This document shows, piece by piece, positions 36,931 through 45,170 of a DNA stretch of 64,000 nucleotides. Source of the DNA: Alteromonas sp. 1_MG-2023 (GTDB lineage: Bacteria; Pseudomonadota; Gammaproteobacteria; Enterobacterales; Alteromonadaceae); NCBI RefSeq assembly GCF_030547075.1, contig NZ_JAUOQH010000005.1:248001-312000 (forward strand). Direction: 5' to 3'. Under the pieces are notes generated by a model that saw only the letters and a list, made by a program, of their open reading frames with translations, made no database searches and was not told the DNA's origin. A program made the translations under genes and the position numbers. Each line of letters opens with the position of its first letter. Position 1 is the stretch's first letter.

Positions 36931-37145
36931 TGAAAACTCCGTATCCTTTCAATTTAATGAAATTGTAATTTTTACACGTACTTTACTTTACTGACCTATT
37001 GTTGGCAATGTAATGAAGGAAGTTTGTTACCCTGAAATGGTTGACGAAGAAATCCTTTCTAATTAATCTCTTGGCGGTAAATGGCGATAATTACAGTGAT
37101 AGTAAAGGCGTAACCCACGCAGACTCATAGGGAGAAAAGGGCAGT
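36931..37145. promoter_or_regulatory. Divergent promoter region of the APE operon and the PPTase pair
   Basis: These 215 bases separate the minus-strand APE operon from the plus-strand pair ending in the PPTase gene, so both promoters must lie here or nearby. TACAAT at 36968–36963 (minus strand) is a possible -10 for the APE operon. No regulator gene is present in the cluster and no clear operator was recognised. Confidence 0.4.
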
Positions 37146-37586
37146 ATGAAGGCAATAAAAATAATAGTTGGTTTGTCATTAATACTAATGGCATCAAACA
37201 CTTTTGCACGTGACACTAAATACATGTATTCAATTGAAGATGCATTAGCATCGGCCAATTTTCAGGATAGATTAGATCCCAACATTCCATTGTTTTTCGG
37301 TGAACAAACCCATGGTGAAGTAGAAAAACGCTTAGGAAGCTACCCAACAAATAAAAAAACCAATGCCTTTAATAAAACTGATGAAGAAGCGTGCGAGTGG
37401 GTATTGTTGTCTGCATTGCTAACATTACAAGAGCGCGCAGTGAAAGAAGGTGGCAATGCGGTTATTAATATCGCTAGCTATTATAAAAAGAATACCGTGG
37501 TTAGCGACACTGAATATGAGTGCCACGCGGGTGCTTTTGTTGCAGGCGTTGCTTTAATGGGCGAAGTAGTAAAGCTTGCAGATTAA
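37146..37586 (+). CDS. Secreted conserved protein of unknown function near the APE cluster
   Basis: A signal peptide (residues 1–21, ending TFA) precedes about 125 residues with two cysteines (EEACEWVLLSA and EYECHAG). Phrases such as TNKKTNAFNKTDEEACEW and KEGGNAVINIASYYK mark a family that I recall being labelled excinuclease-like in databases; no UvrA ATPase or zinc-finger feature is present, so that label is not supported. It is cotranscribed with the overlapping PPTase gene. The function is unknown. Confidence 0.75.
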   Translation: MKAIKIIVGLSLILMASNTFARDTKYMYSIEDALASANFQDRLDPNIPLFFGEQTHGEVEKRLGSYPTNKKTNAFNKTDEEACEWVLLSALLTLQERAVKEGGNAVINIASYYKKNTVVSDTEYECHAGAFVAGVALMGEVVKLAD

Positions 37587-38220
37587 CCACAACAACTATG
37601 TTGATTTTCAACTTTGGGAAACCAAAGTTGAAAATGATGCACAGCATGTTGAAGTAGCGCTTAGTGCCTTATTATCTAAGGTTGAGCATCAAAAGCTTAA
37701 TACGATTGGGCACGAAAACAAACGACGAGAATATGTATACAGTCGTGCCTTAATTCGCCACGCGCTAAGTCAAATTTACGATTTACCCACTAAGTTTTGG
37801 GTAATACGAGAAGTACCTAATTCCTCTCCTATGGTAGAAAACTTACCATCATCCCTAAAATTTAGTTTGTCACACAGCAATAAGTTAATCACGTTTGCCA
37901 CTTCTTTGTTTCCAGTCGGCGTAGACGTAGAAAAAATAAAGCACAGAGCTAACATGCAAAAACTGGCTAAGCTTTTTATGACTGAAAAAGAATATAGCGG
38001 TTTTGAGTCGATGCAGACTAAAAATAGGCTTTCTTACTTTTACCAAACATGGAGCGAAAAAGAAGCGTACTTCAAAGCACTAGACGCAGAAACCCAGCAG
38101 GTATTTAAATACGATGAGTTCGATACGCTAGAAACAGGAAAAAATCAGAAGGGTTGGCGTTTTATTAATAAAAGCGATACAGAATTTTCTCGAGTTATTG
38201 CTTTAAATACCCCAAATTAG
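37576..38220 (+). CDS. 4'-phosphopantetheinyl transferase (Sfp type)
   Basis: The enzyme moves phosphopantetheine from CoA to the conserved serine of carrier proteins. The motifs PVGVDVEKIKHR (residues about 114–125) and WSEKEAYFKAL (residues about 154–164) supply the Mg and CoA binding residues of the Sfp family. The start is TTG at 37576, eleven bases inside the previous gene; no in-frame ATG is available nearby. It most likely activates the two ACPs of the divergent APE operon. Confidence 0.88.
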   Translation: MQINHNNYVDFQLWETKVENDAQHVEVALSALLSKVEHQKLNTIGHENKRREYVYSRALIRHALSQIYDLPTKFWVIREVPNSSPMVENLPSSLKFSLSHSNKLITFATSLFPVGVDVEKIKHRANMQKLAKLFMTEKEYSGFESMQTKNRLSYFYQTWSEKEAYFKALDAETQQVFKYDEFDTLETGKNQKGWRFINKSDTEFSRVIALNTPN

Positions 38221-38361
38221 CCATATTGTTGTATCGAGTTAATGAATTTGCCCCCATTAGTCCGCTTGTTATCGATACTTTAGGTAATTATGGGTGCCTA
38301 CTATGTTTACCCAACCGAATATCTGACTGTGAAAAGTTAAAATTTAAACCGCCTTGCTGTT

Positions 38362-38376
38362 ATGTTATAATGTATC
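38362..38376 (+). promoter_or_regulatory. Zur-like site upstream of the DUF2796–MerC–COG0523 operon
   Basis: ATGTTATAATGT at 38362–38373 matches 10 of 12 bases of the palindrome at 21174. It lies about 130 bases before the DUF2796 start. The three encoded products fit zinc handling, which supports a zinc-responsive operator by context. It is less symmetric than the other two sites. Confidence 0.4.
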
Positions 38377-38504
38377 ATATTTAAGATTGGTAGTGATGTT
38401 AGTGCAAATTGATATCTGGTTCGAATAGCGATCTGTGTTAATTCGTTTTTAGTGTTTTCACGCAACTTCAATCATGATTAAAGAATTTATAAAAAGGTAG
38501 ATTC

Positions 38505-39104
38505 ATGAATAAGCCCTATTTAGCGGTCTCTTCACTTCTTTTTTTTAGCTTAGGTCTTACTGTGAATGCCCAACAGCACGTGCATGGTCAAGGTGAGCTA
38601 TTAATCGTGCAAGAGGGAAGCGAACTCAATGTACAACTTGTACTTCCTGCCGCGGATGCTCTTGGTTTTGAGCACGAACCAGAAACTAGCGAGCAACATA
38701 AAATTCATGATCAGCTTGCTGAAAGGTTTGAAACAAACACGGATGTGATTGATGTAGAAGGGCAATGTGAATTAGTTGGAGTGGAACATACGCTAGAAGC
38801 GCATGACGAACATGCCAGCGACTACGGACGCCATGAAGAACATGACAAAGACCACGAAGATGATGACCATGATAGTGAGCTTGCTTCGCATGAAAAGCAT
38901 GGCGATCATGATGAACATGAAGAAGAAAATCACCAAAATATCGAAGTAGAGTATCAGTTTCATTGCGATGAAGCTGTATCACGCATTTCTGTGTCGCTAT
39001 TTGAATCAATGCCTTCGTTAAGTTCAATTCAAGCACAGTGGGTAACCGAGAATGGGCAAGGTCTTACTGAGTTGTCTGCCAGTCGCCCTTCTGTAAGTTG
39101 GTAG
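38505..39104 (+). CDS. zrgA: His-rich periplasmic zinc-binding protein, DUF2796 (ZrgA-like)
   Basis: A 22-residue signal peptide (ending VNA) is followed by HVHGQGELLIV, the DUF2796 signature, then an extended His/Asp/Glu-rich segment at residues 95–143. Two cysteines (88, 154) flank that segment. In Vibrio cholerae the DUF2796 protein ZrgA belongs to a Zur-controlled zinc ABC uptake system. It probably captures zinc in the periplasm for the permease encoded at 43729. It begins a plus-strand operon with the MerC-like and COG0523 genes. Confidence 0.85.
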   Translation: MNKPYLAVSSLLFFSLGLTVNAQQHVHGQGELLIVQEGSELNVQLVLPAADALGFEHEPETSEQHKIHDQLAERFETNTDVIDVEGQCELVGVEHTLEAHDEHASDYGRHEEHDKDHEDDDHDSELASHEKHGDHDEHEEENHQNIEVEYQFHCDEAVSRISVSLFESMPSLSSIQAQWVTENGQGLTELSASRPSVSW

Positions 39105-39128
39105 GTAAAAAATAAGGAAACATACTGA

Positions 39129-39548
39129 ATGAACCTTCAAAAAATAAGCGATAAAGCTGCCATAGCACTGTCTATGTTATGTGTAGTGCATTGCTTATTA
39201 TTGCCTGTTTTACTCCTTCTACTTCCTGCGCTAGCGGGCGCGTTAGCCTTTGACGATGCGTTATTTCATAAAACGCTGCTTTTCTTTGTGGTACCTATCA
39301 GCGTTGTCGCGCTAATGATGGGTTATTTTTATCATCGAAATCACACTATGCTACTAATCGGCGGAGTAGGGCTATCCTTACTTATTCTTGCTGTAGTGTT
39401 AGGGCACGATATATTGGGCGAATACGGAGAAGTAGTATTGACCGTAATAGGGTCAAGCTTTATAGCATTTAGCCACATTCGCAATCTTAGACTGCGTCGA
39501 CAAACTGAAAGTGACTCTGATTATCCTCACATTATTACGCATAAATAG
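39129..39548 (+). CDS. MerC-domain membrane protein
   Basis: The 139-residue protein has four hydrophobic helices. The first contains a CVVHC motif (Cys18, His21, Cys22), as in MerC-type metal transport proteins. The C-terminal tail has further histidines. In this setting it probably handles zinc rather than mercury, since no mer genes are present. It lies 24 bases after the DUF2796 gene. MerC-domain genes of this kind recur beside COG0523 genes in marine bacteria (from memory). Confidence 0.8.
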   Translation: MNLQKISDKAAIALSMLCVVHCLLLPVLLLLLPALAGALAFDDALFHKTLLFFVVPISVVALMMGYFYHRNHTMLLIGGVGLSLLILAVVLGHDILGEYGEVVLTVIGSSFIAFSHIRNLRLRRQTESDSDYPHIITHK

Positions 39549-39581
39549 TCGCATAAATAGTGGCATGCAGGATGTTCTCGT

Positions 39582-40742
39582 ATGAAAGGTAAGCCTGAAA
39601 AACTAAGCGCTATCCCTACCAATATCATCAGTGGATTTTTAGGTGTGGGTAAAACAAGCGCCATTCTATCTTTGCTAGAGGCTAAACCCGAGAATGAACG
39701 GTGGGCGGTTTTAGTTAATGAGTTTGGTGAAATTGGTATTGATGGTGGCTTTTTTAAAGGCGTGCACACCGAGAATAGCGGGGTGTTCGTACGCGAAGTG
39801 CCGGGTGGCTGCATGTGCTGCTCATCAGGCTTATCGATGCAAATTGCCCTTAACCAATTACTGGCCAAGTCTCGACCACACCGTTTGCTAATAGAGCCTA
39901 CGGGGCTTGGGCACCCTAGAGAAGTTTTAGAGGTGTTATCTGCCGAGCATTACGAGGAAGTGCTCAATATTCAAAAGAATATCACCTTGGTAGATGCCAG
40001 AAAGCTTACTGATATTCGCTATACCCTTCATGAAACATTCAATCAGCAAATTGATGTTGCGGATATCGTAGTAGGAAATAAAGTAGATTTATATGATGTT
40101 AATTCAAAACAGTTGCTCGTTGATTATGTGAGTAACCGTCGCAACCCCATGCCTGATATTGTTTTTGCGCAGCATGGGAAGCTAGCGCCAGCGTTGTTAG
40201 AAGGTGCGTCTGATGTAGTTAAAGCGATGAAACAACCTGTAACCCACCATGCTCATGCAAATGCTCATGAAAATACTCATGCAACCGATGATAGTGAGCA
40301 TCACGTTCATACTGGAGGCGAGCATCACGTTCATCATAGCCATTTCCATGATGATAGTCATAAGCGCAATCAAGCGAGCAATATTAACGATATGCCTATA
40401 CCGCAATCAGGCTTTGTTAAAATTGAAAATAGAGGTGAAGGCTTTCAAAGTATGGGTTGGCGTTTTTCACCCTACGTTGTGTTCAACCGAAGTGCGCTGC
40501 GGGAATGGCTTAGTAAGTTGCAGTGCGAAAGGCTGAAAGCGATTATGATCACTAATGACGGCATTTTTAGCTACAACATTGTTGATGATGCAATATCTGA
40601 AAAAGAATTGGATGACTGCTTAGAAAGCCGTATAGAAGTGATTATTAACGAACCTAGTCCTTCTGAGACCGGTGTAGAAATTAGTAATCAGTGGGAGCAA
40701 GGGCTAGTTGCCTGTCAGCTAGATGCTAACGAAATTACCTAG
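39582..40742 (+). CDS. COG0523 (CobW-family) metallochaperone GTPase with His-rich loop
   Basis: The GTPase domain has the P-loop GFLGVGKT (residues 18–25), the metal site GGCMCC (Cys77, Cys79, Cys80) and NKVD near residue 166. A His-rich loop at about residues 221–265 contains more than 15 histidines, as in zinc-type COG0523 proteins. The CobW_C domain follows (residues about 280–365). These GTPases deliver zinc to client enzymes during zinc shortage (ZNG1/YeiR type). It is the third gene of the operon, 33 bases after the MerC-like gene. Confidence 0.92.
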   Translation: MKGKPEKLSAIPTNIISGFLGVGKTSAILSLLEAKPENERWAVLVNEFGEIGIDGGFFKGVHTENSGVFVREVPGGCMCCSSGLSMQIALNQLLAKSRPHRLLIEPTGLGHPREVLEVLSAEHYEEVLNIQKNITLVDARKLTDIRYTLHETFNQQIDVADIVVGNKVDLYDVNSKQLLVDYVSNRRNPMPDIVFAQHGKLAPALLEGASDVVKAMKQPVTHHAHANAHENTHATDDSEHHVHTGGEHHVHHSHFHDDSHKRNQASNINDMPIPQSGFVKIENRGEGFQSMGWRFSPYVVFNRSALREWLSKLQCERLKAIMITNDGIFSYNIVDDAISEKELDDCLESRIEVIINEPSPSETGVEISNQWEQGLVACQLDANEIT

Positions 40743-40769
40743 CAATATTAACTTACGAAAACAGCTAGC

Positions 40770-40800
40770 AGGCTTACTTAGCTTTTAAGCCTTATTTCTT
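40770..40800 (+). terminator. Weak terminator-like hairpin after the COG0523 gene
   Basis: AGGCTTA (40770–40776) pairs with TAAGCCT (40786–40792) and is followed by a T-rich stretch. The stem is short, so this is only a candidate. Confidence 0.4.
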
Positions 40801-40895
40801 AACATAACCCATTTGCAAATAGGTTAGCTGTCTCTGTTAGCAATTGAGTCCCTTCAAGCGCTGTTTAAAAAGTCTAATCAGATACATCTAAACAC

Positions 40896-41594
40896 CTAGT
40901 GAGCTCGAAAATCGTCGGGCTGACCATGGTAGGCGACTATATTAGTTACCTTTAGCTGATACGCCGAAGTACCAAGAGGGTCTTCAAACATTCCTTGTTC
41001 CAAAATGCCGGTTAACGTAAAGGCATCGGCCAAATTATGATAGGCAAACCCGTCTGGTAGTTGCACGAAAATAATTTGATTCGGTGGTGGCGGGGGAAAA
41101 TGAATACACGCCCCAAAGTAGGGAACAACGAAAAAGCTCTGTAATGTGCGATCGTCATTCACTTCTATTGGTACAATAAACCCTGATATTGAAATCGCCT
41201 TGCCCAACACCCCTTTCACTATGTTCGTTGAATGAAGTGCTGATTTGTAATCTTCATCGGAGCTGGCTTGTATAGATAACAACAGCTGATCGGTGAGTGC
41301 TTGTACGGTGCCGGTTTGTACTTGAGAAAGCTCGCTAGGGGTATTATTTGATTGATACTTACTTAAGTAAGTCTCTTCTTTTTCTGGCAATAAATCTCTC
41401 CAGCCCAAATGGGTAACCTCTGTTTGGTTAAACGTTGCCTGCAGTTCAGAATTTTCGGTGTGGTAAAGCGCGGGGCTGTCAGCAAGCAAGTGTTTTATGT
41501 CGGGCCAATACAGTTGAAATAGTCTACCAAAGAGGCTGCCAGCCAATAAAAAAAGTAAAAGCACTAATACGGTTTTAACTGGTCTATTCACCAA
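40896..41594 (-). CDS. DUF3299 protein, membrane-anchored
   Basis: One N-terminal helix (residues 8–27) anchors a periplasmic DUF3299 domain. Its signature is ISGFIVPIEV followed by YFGACIHFPPPPPNQIIF, with an invariant Cys-x-His and proline run. Its first codon is TTG at 41594 (or GTG at 41591). DUF3299 genes accompany the zinc-regulated ABC system in Vibrio (zrg operon, from memory). The Cys-x-His may bind metal. A second, signal-peptide-bearing DUF3299 gene lies upstream in the same minus-strand arm. Confidence 0.8.
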   Translation of the reverse strand: MVNRPVKTVLVLLLFLLAGSLFGRLFQLYWPDIKHLLADSPALYHTENSELQATFNQTEVTHLGWRDLLPEKEETYLSKYQSNNTPSELSQVQTGTVQALTDQLLLSIQASSDEDYKSALHSTNIVKGVLGKAISISGFIVPIEVNDDRTLQSFFVVPYFGACIHFPPPPPNQIIFVQLPDGFAYHNLADAFTLTGILEQGMFEDPLGTSAYQLKVTNIVAYHGQPDDFRAH

Positions 41595-41706
41595 CGTGCG
41601 CTTCTCTCATTTTCTTAATAGCCGGTTCCTTAGTGTGTGGCTTCTTAGTTGCCTGCTCTTTGCTAACTATTTCCTTGCTAGCTAGTTTGCATACTACTCT
41701 ACTCAC
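41584..41706 (-). CDS. Possible 40-residue lysine-rich small protein
   Basis: A frame from GTG at 41706 to TAG at 41584 encodes a basic peptide with KPHTKEPAIKK in its centre. It fills the gap between two cotranscribed genes and overlaps the next start, which could give translational coupling. The ribosome-binding site is weak and I know no family, so it may be chance. Confidence 0.2.
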   Translation of the reverse strand: MSRVVCKLASKEIVSKEQATKKPHTKEPAIKKMREAHVGE

Positions 41707-41724
41707 GCTATTACTCAATTTTGC

Positions 41725-42183
41725 TTATGCCGAGCGCAGTTCAATTTTTTGATTCATTGAAAATGGCTGGCCATCGTTAATACCGTTAATTCGTATAGAA
41801 ATATGTGATGCGCCTGGGCGAGTAACGGTAAACATTAAGTTATAAACGCCAGAGTCTTGTTCTAGCAACACAGCGCTGTCGCCTACAATTTCAACGCCAT
41901 CGCTACCTACAAAGCTAACGTTCACATCGCGATAGCGAAGGGGTATTACGTAAGATATTTTCGCTGTGGCCGTTTCATCTAAAGTGACATCCACTTGCTT
42001 TGCATGTTTAACAGAAAGCGATTTAAATGCCGATGCCTGATAATGTTGCTGAGCGAGGGGATGCAACCGATTAAAGCCGAAGCCAAAACTGCCTCCGCCA
42101 TGCAGGTCGCAGGCTTGGGCAGCAGCAACAAGGCTGAAAAAGGCCAGTGCTGTTATCAATGATTTATTAAGTAGTGTCATCAT
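41725..42183 (-). CDS. Periplasmic protein of unknown function in the zinc locus
   Basis: The signal peptide (residues 1–24) is followed directly by CDLHGGGSFGFGFNRLHP, so the mature protein would begin with a Cys and a nearby His. The rest is a beta-rich domain of about 110 residues (ATAKISYVIPLRYRDVNVSF, then GASHISIRING) of copper- or immunoglobulin-like look. It starts with ATGATG one base after the upstream DUF3299 stop. Zinc or copper binding by the N-terminus is inferred from context. I do not recognise the family. Confidence 0.7.
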   Translation of the reverse strand: MMTLLNKSLITALAFFSLVAAAQACDLHGGGSFGFGFNRLHPLAQQHYQASAFKSLSVKHAKQVDVTLDETATAKISYVIPLRYRDVNVSFVGSDGVEIVGDSAVLLEQDSGVYNLMFTVTRPGASHISIRINGINDGQPFSMNQKIELRSA

Positions 42184-42771
42184 TTATCCCTCGTAAGGTT
42201 GCACATTGACATGCTCTAGGCGGTAAGCCGCGGTGCCCATCGCATTTTCAGTGGTATCGATAGCTAATGTACCTTCAAACCAAAAGGGATCGTATAAGCT
42301 CTCCAGTTCAATACCTTTTTCTACGCTAACGTAAATAATTTGATTTGGCGGTGGAGGAGGCATGTGAATGCATGCGCCAAAATAGGGAACAATAAAGAAT
42401 TCTGTTACTTGCTGTGATTCGTCGTTTTCCAGCGGAACAATAAAGCCCGGAATGCGAATAGGCTTGTTCTCAAAGGTTTTTACAACTTGCATAGATGTTA
42501 GCGCTTGTTGAAAGCGGTTTGTGGCTTCGTTATCAAACTCTTGATTTCCAAAGGCTTCTACCGAATCTTCTTGAGAGCCATCTTCAATGCCAGCCAAATA
42601 ATCAGGCGGGTTTAACAGTGCGGCTAAATCTTCAGCAGGCATTAGTTGAGTCCACTCAACCTCTTGATAGTTGGGTGCTTCGATCTCTTCTGCATATGTT
42701 GTAGGATAAAAAAGAATGCCTGCTATCGCGATAAAAAAACAAAGGCGGGCGCGTGCGAAGAATTTCATCAT
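42184..42771 (-). CDS. DUF3299 protein with signal peptide
   Basis: The protein has a signal peptide (residues 1–27, ending TYAEE region) and a DUF3299 domain with IPGFIVPLEND and FGACIHMPPPPPNQI, matching the paralogue at 40896. It is the first gene of the minus-strand arm. Its start is about 40 bases from the Zur-like site at 42810, which it shares with the divergent ABC transporter genes. It probably belongs to the same zinc-uptake machinery, though its biochemical role is unknown. Confidence 0.8.
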   Translation of the reverse strand: MMKFFARARLCFFIAIAGILFYPTTYAEEIEAPNYQEVEWTQLMPAEDLAALLNPPDYLAGIEDGSQEDSVEAFGNQEFDNEATNRFQQALTSMQVVKTFENKPIRIPGFIVPLENDESQQVTEFFIVPYFGACIHMPPPPPNQIIYVSVEKGIELESLYDPFWFEGTLAIDTTENAMGTAAYRLEHVNVQPYEG

Positions 42772-42809
42772 TTCATTTAGCCAAGTATTAGTATATCAGT
42801 TAGTATAAA

Positions 42810-42824
42810 ACGTTATAACATAAC
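42810..42824. promoter_or_regulatory. Zur-like operator between the DUF3299 arm and the ABC transporter genes
   Basis: GTTATAACATAAC at 42812–42824 equals the commonly cited Zur core pattern. It lies between divergent starts (42771 and 42890), so one site could control both arms. It matches 11 of 12 bases with the palindrome at 21174. Confidence 0.55.
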
Positions 42825-42889
42825 CCTTTTGGGTTGTACATTTGAAGCTTAAGTCGGCCGGCCTTGAAATCAGGTTAACCTTCGCATAA

Positions 42890-43729
42890 ATGAACATTCA
42901 GAAAACTCGGGGTGTTAATTCATTCAGAGGTCACTACATCAATAATGTAGAGCTCAGCAGGAGATTATTCACATTGTCAGAAGTAGCAGAGCATGCTCAC
43001 CCAAATAACGCAGAGAATGACGCAAATCCCAACCAAGATGCTGCCATTGAACTTAGTCACGTTAGTTATCGCTATAACGGTGAAAACAGTAGTGGGGTCG
43101 ATATACCTGAGTGGAAGGTAAATTACGCTGATCGTGTGTTCTTACATGGTCACTCAGGCTCTGGTAAAACCACCTTACTCAATTTGTTAGCGGGTGTGTT
43201 AACACCAAAAAGTGGCACATTATCTTTATTAGGTAAGCCGTTCTCAGCCTTGTCAGCACGGCAAAAAGATAAATTTCGCGCCCAGCATATTGGCGTGGTA
43301 TTTCAGCAATTTAATTTAATTCCTTATCTAAGCGTGCTGAAAAATATTGAACTGGCCACGTATTTTGCCAAAGCAGGTAAAACTAATGTTAGCGATGCGG
43401 CCTCGAAGCTTTTGCTTGGACTTAACTTGCCCGCGAGTATTTTGCAGCAACCTGCTCATTCTCTTAGTGTGGGCCAACAGCAACGGGTGGCCATTGCCCG
43501 TGCGCTAATTAACAAGCCAGAAATATTACTTGTTGATGAACCTACCTCTGCCTTGGATGCTGCAGCTAGAGACGCCTTTATGACCATTCTTATCGACATG
43601 TGCAAGCAGCACAAAATCACGCTGATATTTGTAAGCCACGATATGTATTTGAAAAAGTTTTTTGAAACCAGTGTAGAGATGTGTTCTCTAAAACAATCTT
43701 CGCTAAAACAGCCAGCGGAGACCAAGTAA
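42890..43729 (+). CDS. zrgB: ABC transporter ATP-binding protein (ZrgB-like, LolD/MacB type)
   Basis: Walker A is GHSGSGKT (residues 87–94 from the ATG), the signature is LSVGQQQRVAIARA and Walker B is ILLVDEPTSALD, so the ATPase is intact. The ATG at 42890 has no clear ribosome-binding site. An in-frame TTG at 42974 has AGGAG 10 bases upstream and may be the true start, giving 251 residues. It energises the FtsX-type permease that follows with a TAATG overlap. The zinc-uptake role is inferred from the ZrgA-like protein nearby. Confidence 0.85.
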   Translation: MNIQKTRGVNSFRGHYINNVELSRRLFTLSEVAEHAHPNNAENDANPNQDAAIELSHVSYRYNGENSSGVDIPEWKVNYADRVFLHGHSGSGKTTLLNLLAGVLTPKSGTLSLLGKPFSALSARQKDKFRAQHIGVVFQQFNLIPYLSVLKNIELATYFAKAGKTNVSDAASKLLLGLNLPASILQQPAHSLSVGQQQRVAIARALINKPEILLVDEPTSALDAAARDAFMTILIDMCKQHKITLIFVSHDMYLKKFFETSVEMCSLKQSSLKQPAETK

Positions 43730-44964
43730 TGTTAGTGTCGTTAGCGTGGAGCAGTTTAGGAAGCCGAAAAAAGTCGGTGGTGTTAACGTTTCTCTCGTTG
43801 CTTATCAGCATTAGTGTGTTGCTAAGTGTTGAGCACATTCGCCAGCAGGCGAAAGAAAGTTTTAACCGTACTATTTCCGATGTCGATCTTATCGTGGGTG
43901 CGCCAAGTGGCCAGCTCAATCTCTTATTGTACTCAGTGTTTAGGATGGGGAGCCCCACCAGCAACATCAAATATGAAAGCTATGAAGCACTGCAAGAAAG
44001 CAAATTAGTGGAATGGGCGATTCCTATCTCTTTGGGCGACTCTCATCGCGGCTTTCGAGTTATGGGCACGAACGGTAACTATTTTCAGCATTTCAAATTT
44101 GGTAACAAACAAGCGCTCAGTTTCCAAAACGGTCAAGCCTTTGCCAGTTTATTTGAAGCCGTGATAGGTGCCGATGTGGCCAAAGAACTTGGTTATCAAG
44201 TGGGAGACCACGTGGTGATTTCTCATGGTATTGGTAACACCAGTTTTACTAATCATGACAACACCCCTTTCACTATTACTGGCATACTTTCAGCAACCGG
44301 CACACCGGTTGATAAAACCGTGCACGTAAGTTTAAACGCGATTGAAGCTATTCATTTATCGGCCTCAAAACAAAACCAACTGCTTGATGATGCCAATTCA
44401 GTCAATACCACACCTGAGAGTGTAACGGCGGTCATGCTGGGGCTAACCTCAAAATTTGCGACCTTCAAGCTTCAGCGAGATATTAATAACTACAAAACAG
44501 ATAGGCTTATGGCCATACTTCCTGGTGTAGCGCTGACTGAGCTTTGGCAAATGATGGGTACGGTAGAAAATCTACTGAGGGTGATCAGTATCTTAGTGCT
44601 TATCTCCTCGTTGTTTGGTTTATCGACGATGTTGTTAGCGTCCATGCAGCAACGCAAAAACGAAATTGCCGTACTGCGGGTGTTAGGTGCAGGTCCTGGG
44701 GTTATTTTTACCTTAGTGTTAGTAGAAGCGCTCATTTTGGTGTTGTTAGCCATAGTCTCTGCGATTGGTCTGCTTAGCATTACGTTGACCTTATCGAGCG
44801 ATTGGCTTGCTGCCCAATATGGTCTATTTTTAAGCCCTAACTTGCTTACGTTAGAAACGCTGAAAGTGGTAAGTGTTATTACAATAGCGGCTATTGTTAC
44901 CTCGGCAATTCCTGCATTTGAAGCGTATAAAAATGCATTGCACAGCTCGTTGTCTGCAGTCTAA
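43729..44964 (+). CDS. zrgC: ABC transporter permease, FtsX/MacB type (ZrgC-like)
   Basis: The protein has one N-terminal helix (SVVLTFLSLLISISVLLSVE), a periplasmic domain of about 230 residues and three C-terminal helices, the MacB/LolC layout. The ATG at 43729 overlaps the ATPase stop and has GGAG 8 bases upstream. It is therefore preferred over the longer frame from 43681. Such permeases usually act as mechanotransmitters rather than channels, so how it takes part in zinc uptake is unclear. It is full length at 411 residues. Confidence 0.85.
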   Translation: MLVSLAWSSLGSRKKSVVLTFLSLLISISVLLSVEHIRQQAKESFNRTISDVDLIVGAPSGQLNLLLYSVFRMGSPTSNIKYESYEALQESKLVEWAIPISLGDSHRGFRVMGTNGNYFQHFKFGNKQALSFQNGQAFASLFEAVIGADVAKELGYQVGDHVVISHGIGNTSFTNHDNTPFTITGILSATGTPVDKTVHVSLNAIEAIHLSASKQNQLLDDANSVNTTPESVTAVMLGLTSKFATFKLQRDINNYKTDRLMAILPGVALTELWQMMGTVENLLRVISILVLISSLFGLSTMLLASMQQRKNEIAVLRVLGAGPGVIFTLVLVEALILVLLAIVSAIGLLSITLTLSSDWLAAQYGLFLSPNLLTLETLKVVSVITIAAIVTSAIPAFEAYKNALHSSLSAV

Positions 44965-45170
44965 CTAAGACTGTAGGCAGTGAGCATTTAAAGATAATTG
45001 GCTAAACGCTAGACAATAAGTAATCGATTTATAAAAGGTAAATAAAGCAGCACCAAGGGAAATACTGATATCGTGGTTCGCGCTGCCCTTATTGCTGTTA
45101 GAGGCGGCTGGGGCTAACATTGAATGGTTTTTACATTCGCTCATTTGAATGAGCTTGCAAGGAGCAACCC

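Noticed and set aside
37146..37586. Excinuclease-like label for the secreted protein
   Set aside because: There is a signal peptide and no ATP-binding or zinc-finger motif of UvrA, so the name is not supported.
39129..39548. Mercury resistance
   Set aside because: The MerC-like protein sits with zinc-type genes and no merA, merP, merT or merR is present.
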